NCBI RefSeq assembly: GCF_014174515.1
Contig: NZ_JACJUG010000007.1
Span: 62,001 to 126,000, forward strand
DNA length: 64,000 nucleotides
Reading direction: 5' to 3'
From: Mitsuaria sp. WAJ17
GTDB lineage: Bacteria; Pseudomonadota; Gammaproteobacteria; Burkholderiales; Burkholderiaceae_C
The position numbers were made by a program, and so were the translations under genes. The notes beneath the pieces were generated by a model. The model was not told where the DNA came from. It saw nothing but the letters and a program-made list of their open reading frames with translations, and did not search any database. This document shows, one piece after another, positions 45,621 through 53,003 of this stretch. Within the stretch, counting starts at the first letter, position 1. Every line of letters begins with the position of its first letter.

Positions 45621-45665
45621 TTCCGCAGTGGCGCAGCGGGGCTTCGCGCGGGCGCCCCCCCCACT

Positions 45666-46436
45666 TCAGCCGCGGATCTTGTAGCCGCGCTTGAGCAGTG
45701 ACAGCGCGATGCCGGACACCGCCACAAAGCTCGCGCCCACGATGGCCAGGCTCAGCCAGGGCGAGACGTCGCTGACGCCGAAGAAGCCGTGACGGAAGCC
45801 GTCGATCATGTAGAAGAACGGGTTCATGTGGCTCACGCCCTGCCAGAAGGCCGGCAGCGAGTGCACCGAATAGAACACGCCCGACAAAAAGGTCATGGGC
45901 ATGATGATGAAGTTCTGGAAAGCCGCCATCTGGTCGAACTTCTCGGCCCACAGCCCGGCGATCAGGCCCAGGGCGCCCAGCATGCCAGCCCCCAGCAGCG
46001 CAAATACCAGCACCCACAGCGGCTGCGCCAGCCCCGGCGGCGCAAACCAGGCCGTCACCAGGAAGACGCCCAGTCCCACGGCCAGGCCGCGCACCACGGA
46101 GGCGCCCACATAGGCCAGGAACCAGGCCCAGTGGGAGAGCGGGGTCAGCAGCACAAAGACCAGGTTGCCCGTGATCTTGCTCTGGATCAGGGAGGAGGAG
46201 CTGTTGGCGAAGGCGTTCTGCAGCACGCTCATCATGACCAGGCCCGGGATCAGGAAGGCGGTGTAGGCCACATGGCCGTAGACCTTCACGTGGTCCTCCA
46301 GCACGTGACCGAAGATCAGCAGGTACAGCACGGCGGTCAACACCGGCGCGGCCACGGTCTGGAAGCTCACCTTCCAGAAGCGCAGCACTTCCTTGTAGAA
46401 CAGGGTGCGCGCACCCTCCAGGCGAATCGCGCTCAT
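45666..46436 (-). CDS. ABC-2 type transporter permease
   Basis: 256 aa, six membrane spans, YadH-like. LYKEVLRFWKVSFQTVAAPVLTAVLYLLIFG at the N-terminus and FQNFIIMPMTFLSGVFYSVHSLP fit the ABC-2 permease pattern. It overlaps the ATPase gene by 4 bases (ATGA). In betaproteobacteria this pair commonly precedes bolA; the substrate is unknown. Confidence 0.93.
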   Translation of the reverse strand: MSAIRLEGARTLFYKEVLRFWKVSFQTVAAPVLTAVLYLLIFGHVLEDHVKVYGHVAYTAFLIPGLVMMSVLQNAFANSSSSLIQSKITGNLVFVLLTPLSHWAWFLAYVGASVVRGLAVGLGVFLVTAWFAPPGLAQPLWVLVFALLGAGMLGALGLIAGLWAEKFDQMAAFQNFIIMPMTFLSGVFYSVHSLPAFWQGVSHMNPFFYMIDGFRHGFFGVSDVSPWLSLAIVGASFVAVSGIALSLLKRGYKIRG

Positions 46437-47380
46437 GCCTGCGCTCCTTGCATGATCTCCAGGAACACGTCTTCCAGGTCGGCACGGCCGATCTCGAGGT
46501 CCTCCACCGGCACGCCGGCGGCTCGCAGGCGGGCCAGCACGCTTTCGACCTCGGCCGCGTCATGCGCCTTGATCTGCACGATGCGCCCAGTCACCCGGGA
46601 GATGGGGGTCAGGTCTTGCGGCAAGGCGGCGTCGGTCTTGAAGCGCAACATGGTCGAGGCCTTGCCGGCCAGCAGGTTGCTGGTGCGTTCCAAAGCCACG
46701 ATACGGCCGGTCTTGAGCATGGCGATGCGGTGGCACAGGGCCTCCGCCTCTTCCAGGTAGTGCGTGGTCAGCAGCACGGTGTGGCCCTGCTTGTTCAGCC
46801 GGGCAATGAAGGCCCACAGCGTCTGGCGCAGCTCCACGTCCACGCCCGCCGTGGGCTCGTCCAGCACGATCACCGGCGGGCGGTGCACCAGGGCCTGCGC
46901 CACCAGGACGCGGCGCTTCATGCCGCCCGAGAGCTGGCGCATGTTGGCATGGGCCTTGTCGGCCAGCCCCAGGTTCTCCAGCAGCTCGTCGATCCAGTCA
47001 CCATTGTTGCGCACGCCGAAGTAGCCGCTCTGGATCTCCAGCGCCTCGCGCACCGAGAAGAAGGGGTCGAAAACCAGCTCCTGTGGCACGACGCCCAGAC
47101 ACTTGCGGGCCGCGGCGTAGTCGTCCACCACGTCATGACCCAGCACGCGCACGCGGCCGCTGCTGGCCCGCGAGAGGCCGGCAAGGATGGAAATGAGGCT
47201 GGTCTTGCCGGCCCCGTTGGGGCCCAGCAGGCCGAAGAACTCGCCGGGCTGGATGTCGAAGGAGACCTGGTCCAGGGCCTTCACCTGGCCGCCGCGGTAG
47301 GTCTTGGAGACCGACTCGAAGCGCAGGGCCGGGTGCTCGCGGCCCGTGGGGGCGGCCGCTGCAGGGGTGGGGCTTTGCAT
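46433..47380 (-). CDS. ABC transporter ATP-binding protein
   Basis: 315 aa, YadG-like exporter ATPase. Walker A LLGPNGAGKTSL, signature LSGGMKRRV, Walker B VIVLDEPTAGVD and switch HYLEEAEAL are seen; the last 80 residues form the DrrA-type C-terminal region. ATG at 47380 is preferred to a TTG 27 bases upstream. A TACAAT 6 bases before the ATG could be a -10 for a leaderless message. It is divergent from the TetR gene. Confidence 0.94.
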   Translation of the reverse strand: MQSPTPAAAAPTGREHPALRFESVSKTYRGGQVKALDQVSFDIQPGEFFGLLGPNGAGKTSLISILAGLSRASSGRVRVLGHDVVDDYAAARKCLGVVPQELVFDPFFSVREALEIQSGYFGVRNNGDWIDELLENLGLADKAHANMRQLSGGMKRRVLVAQALVHRPPVIVLDEPTAGVDVELRQTLWAFIARLNKQGHTVLLTTHYLEEAEALCHRIAMLKTGRIVALERTSNLLAGKASTMLRFKTDAALPQDLTPISRVTGRIVQIKAHDAAEVESVLARLRAAGVPVEDLEIGRADLEDVFLEIMQGAQA

Positions 47381-47493
47381 GGCGGCGGATTGTAGGGAGC
47401 GTGCCAATTTCCTGCAGGCGCTGGAGCCAAACCCCTAGAGTAGGGACTCGTCTTGGTGCCAGAATCAGCCGAGACAGCCACTAAAAGCACTCC

Positions 47494-48147
47494 ATGGCCA
47501 CCAAGAAGCCGCGGCGCACCGCAGAACGCATCCTCGAAGTCACGCTGGACCTGTTCAACCGCTTCGGTGAACCCAACGTCTCGACCACGCTCATCTCGGC
47601 CGAGCTCAACATCAGCCCCGGCAACCTCTATTACCACTACCCGGCCAAGGACGAGCTGATCAACGCGCTCTTCGCGGCCTATGAGCGCGAGCTCACCGAA
47701 CTGCTGGGCGCCTCGGACAACGTCCGCAACGTGGAAGACGCCTGGCTCTTCTTCCACATGCTCTTCGAGCTGATCTGGAAGCACCGCTTCCTCTACCGCG
47801 ACCTCAACGACCTGCTCTCCAAGAACCGCAAGCTGGAGACGCATTTCCAGACCGTGCTGGCGCACAAGGGCCAGGCCATGCGCGCGGTGCTGTCCGGCCT
47901 GCAGCATGGCGGCGCGCTGCGCATGGAGAGCCGCGACGCCGGCCCGACGGCCGAAGCCATGGTGGTGCTGCAGAGCTACTGGCTGAGCTACGAATACGTG
48001 CGTGACCCGCGCCATGCCCTGGAGCCCGACCGTGCCGGCAGCGCGCTGATGCGCGGCGCCTTCCATGTGCTGAGCACCCTGCTGCCCTATCTCGAACCCG
48101 ACTCCCGCGAGCATCTCTTCAGGCTCGCAGGCCGATACACCGGCTAG
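47494..48147 (+). CDS. TetR-family transcriptional regulator
   Basis: 217 aa. The N-terminal helix-turn-helix is clear (RTAERILEVTLDLFNRFGEPNVSTTLISAELNISPGNLYYHYPAKDEL); the C-terminal ligand domain (about 70-210) is of the type with WLFFHMLFELIWKHRFLYRDLNDLL. It is divergent from the ABC ATPase gene, with 113 bases between, so it may regulate that operon, but no operator palindrome was found. The effector is unknown. Confidence 0.93.
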   Translation: MATKKPRRTAERILEVTLDLFNRFGEPNVSTTLISAELNISPGNLYYHYPAKDELINALFAAYERELTELLGASDNVRNVEDAWLFFHMLFELIWKHRFLYRDLNDLLSKNRKLETHFQTVLAHKGQAMRAVLSGLQHGGALRMESRDAGPTAEAMVVLQSYWLSYEYVRDPRHALEPDRAGSALMRGAFHVLSTLLPYLEPDSREHLFRLAGRYTG

Positions 48148-48214
48148 CCCGAGGCTCGGAGCAAGACCTGCCCCCCCCCGAGACACCTGATACCGACACA
48201 ACACGGAGACATCG

Positions 48215-48988
48215 ATGGCCAAGTGGACTGCCTTCCCCTACGACAACGCGGCCTTCCAGCACGACGCCGCCAGCCTGAAGAAGCATTGGGCCCGCCTGCA
48301 TGCCGGCGACGCCGAGCCCTTCCCCAAGGACGCCGCCGTGCAGCAGGCCTGGATCCACTTCCACGCCGGCGACTTCCAGAAGGCCTACGAGGCCGGCCTG
48401 GCCGCAGGCGGCGCCGGCATCACCGTGGCCAACAAGGCCCAGGCCATCTACGCCAACTACCTGGAGAAGAAGGAAAAGACCAAGCTGGAGATGTTCCTGG
48501 AGGTCGCCGAGCGGGCCGAGGCTCAGCAGGAAGAAGAGCCCAAGAACGCCAACGCCTGGTACTGGCAGGCCTATGCCCTGGGCCGCTACAGCCAGGGCAT
48601 CAGCGTGGCCAAGGCCCTGGCACAGGGCCTTGGCGGCAAGGTCAAGGCCGCGCTTGAGAAGGCCATCGAACTGGCCCCCAAGCATGCCGACGCCCACATC
48701 GCCCTGGGCGCCTTCCACGCCGAGGTGATCGACAAGGTCGGCAAGCTGCTGGGCAAGACCCAGGGGGCCGACACCGCCACCGGCCTGAAGATGTTCGAGC
48801 AGGCCCTCAAGCTCAATCCGACCAGCGCCATCGCCATGATCGAGCGCGCCAACGGGCTGGTCATGCTGGAGGGTGACAAGCGCATGGCCTTGGCCGAGCA
48901 GCTCTATGCCGACGCCGCCGCCTGCGAGCCCATGGACGCCATGGAGTGCCTGGATGTGGAACTGGCCAAGGAAGAGCTGGAGGAGTGA
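48215..48988 (+). CDS. TPR-containing protein, cytoplasmic
   Basis: 257 aa without a signal peptide. A helical repeat protein with TPR-like units such as AWYWQAYALGRYSQ, AALEKAIELAPKHADAHIALGAFHAEV and MFEQALKLNPTSAIAMIERANGLVML. A GGAGA sequence precedes the ATG by 6 bases. The function is unknown. The gap upstream (48148-48214) contains a one-mismatch copy of the dispersed CAAGACCTGACCCC word. Confidence 0.85.
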   Translation: MAKWTAFPYDNAAFQHDAASLKKHWARLHAGDAEPFPKDAAVQQAWIHFHAGDFQKAYEAGLAAGGAGITVANKAQAIYANYLEKKEKTKLEMFLEVAERAEAQQEEEPKNANAWYWQAYALGRYSQGISVAKALAQGLGGKVKAALEKAIELAPKHADAHIALGAFHAEVIDKVGKLLGKTQGADTATGLKMFEQALKLNPTSAIAMIERANGLVMLEGDKRMALAEQLYADAAACEPMDAMECLDVELAKEELEE

Positions 48989-49211
48989 AGCCGCACTCGG
49001 GAAAGCCCTGAATTTGGCGCCGACCCAGCCCCCGCAGCCGCGGGGGCGACCCCGACGATTCGTGGGAAAGCGCACGGATTGCGCCCCTCCTCGGTGGATG
49101 TCCTCAATGGTCATCGGGCTTGCGGCCCGCTAAGCTGTGTGCACTTTTACCGCCGAGCGGGTCCACGGGGCCCGCGCCGCACCGTCTCACCGCACTCGCA
49201 AAGGTTGCATC

Positions 49212-49538
49212 ATGAAGAAGTTCCACCTGATCGCCCTGGCCGCCCTGCTGGGCACCTCCCTGGCCCAGGCCGCAAAGCCGGTTGAAAGCCGCGAAGTGCA
49301 GGCCCTGCGTGCGGAATGCGCCGCCCAGCACGCCGTGAGCTTCGACACCGCTCGCGACGACAACGAATACCGCTTCGTCTACGCCCGAGGCCAACTGCGC
49401 GGCGAGCACACCGAAGGCAAGGCCCTGAAGTGCACCGAAGCCCAGTACGTCGCCTACCTGGACAACGCCGACCCGGCCCGCGTGATGTCGGCCTACCCCA
49501 CTGCCGCCGGCCGCCCCAAGGCCCAGAAGACCAAGTGA
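49212..49538 (+). CDS. Small exported hypothetical protein
   Basis: 108 aa with a clean signal peptide (MKKFHLIALAALLGTSLAQA). The mature part has two cysteines (in AECAAQH and LKCTEAQY) that could form a disulfide. It has no recognisable domain. A terminator follows it. The upstream gap 48989-49211 holds a small G+C-rich hairpin (CCCCCGCAGCCGCGGGGG) but no gene. Confidence 0.75.
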   Translation: MKKFHLIALAALLGTSLAQAAKPVESREVQALRAECAAQHAVSFDTARDDNEYRFVYARGQLRGEHTEGKALKCTEAQYVAYLDNADPARVMSAYPTAAGRPKAQKTK

Positions 49539-49582
49539 TGCATGGGGCTGGCCCACGCCAGCCCAGGCTTCCAGGCAGGACA

Positions 49583-49607
49583 AAGCCAGGCCGCAGCCTG
49601 GCTTTTC
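49583..49607 (+). terminator. Bidirectional terminator
   Basis: AAGCCAGGC / GCCTGGCTT with a 4-base loop, T run on the plus side (GCTTTTC) and A/T bases on the other. It sits between the convergent small exported protein and the wax ester synthase gene and could serve both. Confidence 0.8.
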
Positions 49608-49631
49608 TCATGGCCGCACGCGCCGCGCGGC

Positions 49632-51080
49632 TCAGGCGCCGTCCACCTCGGTCAGCTGCTCATCGCCCCAGGGCAGCATCAGGGCCAGCATCAGCAGCTG
49701 GTTGAACTCGGGCGCAAACTGATCGATCACGGCCTGCGGATGCGGGCACAGTTTCTCGTCCGTGATCAGGCCGAACTGCACCTTGCCGGCGTAGGTCAGG
49801 ATGGACACGCCCACGCCCATGTCGCCGGACTGCGGCACCCAGAACATCACCCGGTCCACGGTGGCACCGCAGAACGTCAGGGCCTGCGCCGGGCCGGGGA
49901 CATTGGTCATCACCGCCGTCGCCTTCTTCGCGAAGATGTTGAGCATGGCGTGCTGCACCGGCTTGATCAGCAGGCCCGCCACCGAGAGCAGGCCGAAGGC
50001 CATGATGGGCTGGAAGCTGCCCTTGAGTTCCCGCATGCGCGCACGCACCGCGTAGAGCCGCTCCACCGGATTGGCAATGCCGATGGGCAGCACCAGGGGC
50101 ACCAGGCCGAAGCGGTTGCCCAGTTGGTAGGCCTTCTCCAGCGGCCGCAGGTTGACCGGCACCATGGCGCGGATCTCCTTGCCCTCGACTTCTTCGCCCC
50201 GCGAGCGCAAGTAGCGGCCGATGGCGCCGGCCACGCAGGACAGCAACACATCGTTGACCGAGCAGTTGAAACCCTTGCCCACGGCCTTGACCGCATCCAG
50301 CGGCAGGCCTTCGTCCCAGGCCACGCGCTTGACGGTGCCGGGCTTGCCCTTGAGGCTGGTCGGCGAGTCATCCGACATCAGCGCGAAGGCCGCGACATCG
50401 CTGACCGCCTGGTAGCCCAGCTTGGCAGCATGCAGGGAATGGTCGATGGGATGGTCGGCCGCCATCATCAGGTCCACGCCCTTGGACATGGCCGCGCCCG
50501 AGACGCCGATGGCCTTGATGGTGAGGTCGGTGATGGGCTTGAGCAAGGCATCGGTGAGCCAGTCGTGGTCCTCCTCGACCACGGGCTCGCTGCGCCGGCG
50601 CTTGGGCGGCGGCTTGCCGCCATCGGTGATGGACAGCATCACCGCGATCAGCGCGACGCCGTCGGCGATGCAGTGGTGGATGCGGGCGATCAGCGCACTC
50701 TCGCCGTCCATGTCCTCGACCAGCTCGAACTGCCACAGGGGATGGGCCGGGTCCAGCGGCTCGGCGCACAGCGCGCCGATGCGGTCCTGCAAGGCCTGCT
50801 GAAGCGTCTGGCCGCGGGCGGGCTTGAGCGTGCCAGGCACGACGTGGCGGGCGATGTCGAATTCTTCATCATCGACCCACTGCGCGCCCAGTGCGTCCTC
50901 CACCACCTTCTGGCGGAAGCGCCGATACTGCAGCAGGCGCTCCTCGACCCGCTGGCGCAGGTCCTGCAGCGAGAGCCGCGGCCGCAAGGTCCAGACCCCG
51001 ACAATCATCATCAGGTTCTGCTCGGTATCCATCCGCAACCAGGCGGTATCGACCCGGGACATGCGTTCTGCTGCGGCCAA
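49632..51080 (-). CDS. Wax ester synthase / diacylglycerol acyltransferase (WS/DGAT)
   Basis: 482 aa, bifunctional acyl-CoA:alcohol / acyl-CoA:diacylglycerol acyltransferase family, making neutral storage lipids. The N-terminus MSRVDTAWLRMDT, catalytic HHCIADG (HHxxxDG), PVNLRP, NRFGLVPLVLP, NVPGPAQALTFCG and a C-terminal DUF1298 region are all present. TTG at 51080 is taken as the start because AGGAG lies 6 bases upstream; the ATG at 51062 has none. It is divergent from an acyl-CoA-binding protein gene. Confidence 0.94.
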   Translation of the reverse strand: MAAAERMSRVDTAWLRMDTEQNLMMIVGVWTLRPRLSLQDLRQRVEERLLQYRRFRQKVVEDALGAQWVDDEEFDIARHVVPGTLKPARGQTLQQALQDRIGALCAEPLDPAHPLWQFELVEDMDGESALIARIHHCIADGVALIAVMLSITDGGKPPPKRRRSEPVVEEDHDWLTDALLKPITDLTIKAIGVSGAAMSKGVDLMMAADHPIDHSLHAAKLGYQAVSDVAAFALMSDDSPTSLKGKPGTVKRVAWDEGLPLDAVKAVGKGFNCSVNDVLLSCVAGAIGRYLRSRGEEVEGKEIRAMVPVNLRPLEKAYQLGNRFGLVPLVLPIGIANPVERLYAVRARMRELKGSFQPIMAFGLLSVAGLLIKPVQHAMLNIFAKKATAVMTNVPGPAQALTFCGATVDRVMFWVPQSGDMGVGVSILTYAGKVQFGLITDEKLCPHPQAVIDQFAPEFNQLLMLALMLPWGDEQLTEVDGA

Positions 51081-51189
51081 GGCGTGCTCCTCGTTCTAGA
51101 GTGTCTGACCCAGACATTGCTGGGTAATATGCTCGGTGTCCATCCCGATTGTCACCAAACTTTGGTGCCGCAAAACCCAAGGAGACGAG

Positions 51190-51441
51190 ATGAGCCTCAA
51201 AGAGCAATTCGACGCCGCAGTGGCCGATTCCAAGAACCTGCCCGAGCGCCCCGACAACATGACCCTGCTCAAGATCTATGCCCTGTTCAAGCAGGCCAGC
51301 AGCGGTGACGTGGAAGGCTCGCGCCCCGGCTTCACCGACATGGTCGGCCGAGCCAAGTACGACGCCTGGGCCGCCCTGAAGGGCACCAGCAATGATGAGG
51401 CGATGCAGCAGTACATCGACCTCATCGAAGGCTTGAAGTAA
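51190..51441 (+). CDS. Acyl-CoA-binding protein
   Basis: 83 aa four-helix ACBP: FDAAVADSKNLPERPDNMTLLKIYALFKQASSGDV, GFTDMVGRAKYDAWAALKGTSNDEAMQQYIDLIE. Residues for acyl-CoA binding (Tyr, Lys, KYDAW) are in place. GGAG lies 7 bases before the ATG. Together with the divergent WS/DGAT gene it points to an acyl-CoA pool feeding neutral lipid synthesis. ACBP is mainly eukaryotic, with scattered bacterial members. Confidence 0.95.
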   Translation: MSLKEQFDAAVADSKNLPERPDNMTLLKIYALFKQASSGDVEGSRPGFTDMVGRAKYDAWAALKGTSNDEAMQQYIDLIEGLK

Positions 51442-51519
51442 CCCCCCCCTGCTCGCTTCGCGAGCCCCCCAGGGGGGCGATCGTGGCGGACCGGCGGAGC
51501 CGGATCCGCACGATCCGTT
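51442..51519 (+). repeat. REP-like hairpin repeat, copy 2
   Basis: Begins directly after the ACBP stop. Same layout as 12226-12299: C run, GCTCGC-TTC-GCGAGC stem, G run, then a second stem around CGGCGG...CCGGATCCG, with CGATCGTG / CACGATCCG arms. The stem bases differ from copy 1 in a paired way. Confidence 0.7.
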
Positions 51520-51582
51520 GGAGGCGCGGGCTGCGCCGCGCAGGTCAAACCCTGTGGCGTAGGCGACAGCGACCGCTGAGGT

Positions 51583-51608
51583 GCCAGGCGTTAGCCTGGC
51601 TTTTTCTT
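51583..51608 (+). terminator. Intrinsic terminator overlapping the 3' end of the PHA-system gene
   Basis: GCCAGGC-GTTA-GCCTGGC followed by TTTTTCTTT on the plus strand, ending the ACBP transcript. The TAA stop of the convergent minus-strand gene lies in the loop of this hairpin. Confidence 0.82.
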
Positions 51609-51920
51609 TGTGGCCTTCTTGCCGCTTTGGGACTTGGCCAGCAGGGCGTCGAGTTCCTTCTGGACCTCGGCCTCAATGGTGTTCTTGAAGGCGCCCAGCA
51701 GGAAGCCGAGCTTGGCCTCGAGCTCGAAATGGTCGCCGGTGACGATCAACTGTCCCTTGACGCCGGAGCGCTCGAATTCCACCGTGTCGCTGGTGTCGCC
51801 CTCGATCACGGTGCATTCCATGTCGAACTTCTGCTCGACCTGCTCGGCCCAGGCCCAGGCCACTTCACGGGCCTTCTCGAGGCCCAGTTGATGGTCGCGG
51901 TGGATGTGGATGTCAGCCAT
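51591..51920 (-). CDS. Polyhydroxyalkanoic acid system family protein
   Basis: 109 aa matching the PHA_gran_rgn family: MADIHIHRDHQLGLEKAREVAWAWAEQVEQKF at the N-terminus, a beta-rich middle (VEFERSGVKGQLIVTGDHFELEAKLGFLL), and a Lys-rich tail (GKKATKKKPG). The family is named for association with PHA granules; its molecular role is not established. Here it lies close to the WS/DGAT and ACBP genes. Confidence 0.88.
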   Translation of the reverse strand: MADIHIHRDHQLGLEKAREVAWAWAEQVEQKFDMECTVIEGDTSDTVEFERSGVKGQLIVTGDHFELEAKLGFLLGAFKNTIEAEVQKELDALLAKSQSGKKATKKKPG

Positions 51921-51941
51921 GGTGTCGGTGTCGCAGCAGCG

Positions 51942-53003
51942 TCATTCGGGAGAGCCCAACTCTAGCCGACGCCGGGCCCGGGGCAAGGCCGCCAGGCGCT
52001 TCACCTCGGCATGGAAGCGCCCCCAGTCCGAGCCCAGGGCCACGAAGAGCCGCTCGAAGGCGGGCACCAGGCCGTGGTAAGCCGCCAGCACGCCGAAGGC
52101 GGCGTTGTTGGCGCGGGCGAACCAGCCGTCGTAGCCGGCCCAGCCCTGCCAGGGGCCGTCGCGCCACTGGCGATAGTCGGCCTGGATGGCCATCAGGGCC
52201 TCGCGCTTGGCCGCCTCGCGGGCCTCGGGGGCCAGGTCTTGCCCGTAGGCAAGGGCCAGGCGCTCGCGTCCGCGCAGGGCCAGGGCCAGGAACTCGTCAC
52301 GACGACGGCGCTGGCGCTCGTAGGCCACCGCAGCCTCGGCGCCGGCGTACTCGGCCAGCCAGCGTCGGGCGCCCATGCGCTCCACTGCGGTGGCGTAGCT
52401 CTCGTTGAACTCGGTGTCGTCCGCCGCGTAGGCCTGCTGGTGGGCCAACTCGTGGAAGATCAGGCCCGCGAGCTCGCCTTCGCCGTCCCGGATGAAGGTG
52501 CTGAGCAGGGGATCGCCGCCCAGCCAGTTGCCCCAGCCCAAGGTCGAATAGGCCGGCACGGGATAGACCTGCACCTCCCAGCCCTCCCCCTTCAGACGAT
52601 CGGCCAGCGCCAGCGCGGCGCGGCGGTCGAAGTAGCCCCGGTAGCCGGCACAGCCCATCAGCGGGTAGCACCAGGTCTTGAGCTGAAGGCTGAAGGGCGG
52701 CGCCGCGACCACGTTCCAGACCGCGGCGGGCCGGTCCAGCTCGGCATAGCGGCGGTAGCTGGCGTTGTCCGGCAGGGCCAGCGCAGTGGTGGCGTAGTCC
52801 CGCAGGCGCTGGCTGAGCAGCAGGCGCTCGCGCAGGGCGGGATCGAGATCCGGCTGGCTCAGCCACTGAGCTACCGGCCGGGCCGCCTGCACCAGCTGCA
52901 GATGCCCACCCACGGCCTGCCCGAGATAGCCCAATTGGGCGCAGCCAGCCAACCAGGGCAGCAGCGCGGCCGCCCACAGAACGGCACGGCCCACGGCTCG
53001 CAT
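51942..53003 (-). CDS. Predicted aminopeptidase, lipoprotein (COG4324 type)
   Basis: 353 aa. A lipoprotein signal (AAALLPWLAGCAQ, Cys at about 21) targets it to the envelope. The zinc-peptidase motif FHELAHQQAY appears near residue 190, with a following FNESYATAVERMG containing the third-ligand Glu region. The start overlaps the oxidoreductase stop (TGATG). Substrates are unknown. Confidence 0.87.
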   Translation of the reverse strand: MRAVGRAVLWAAALLPWLAGCAQLGYLGQAVGGHLQLVQAARPVAQWLSQPDLDPALRERLLLSQRLRDYATTALALPDNASYRRYAELDRPAAVWNVVAAPPFSLQLKTWCYPLMGCAGYRGYFDRRAALALADRLKGEGWEVQVYPVPAYSTLGWGNWLGGDPLLSTFIRDGEGELAGLIFHELAHQQAYAADDTEFNESYATAVERMGARRWLAEYAGAEAAVAYERQRRRRDEFLALALRGRERLALAYGQDLAPEAREAAKREALMAIQADYRQWRDGPWQGWAGYDGWFARANNAAFGVLAAYHGLVPAFERLFVALGSDWGRFHAEVKRLAALPRARRRLELGSPE

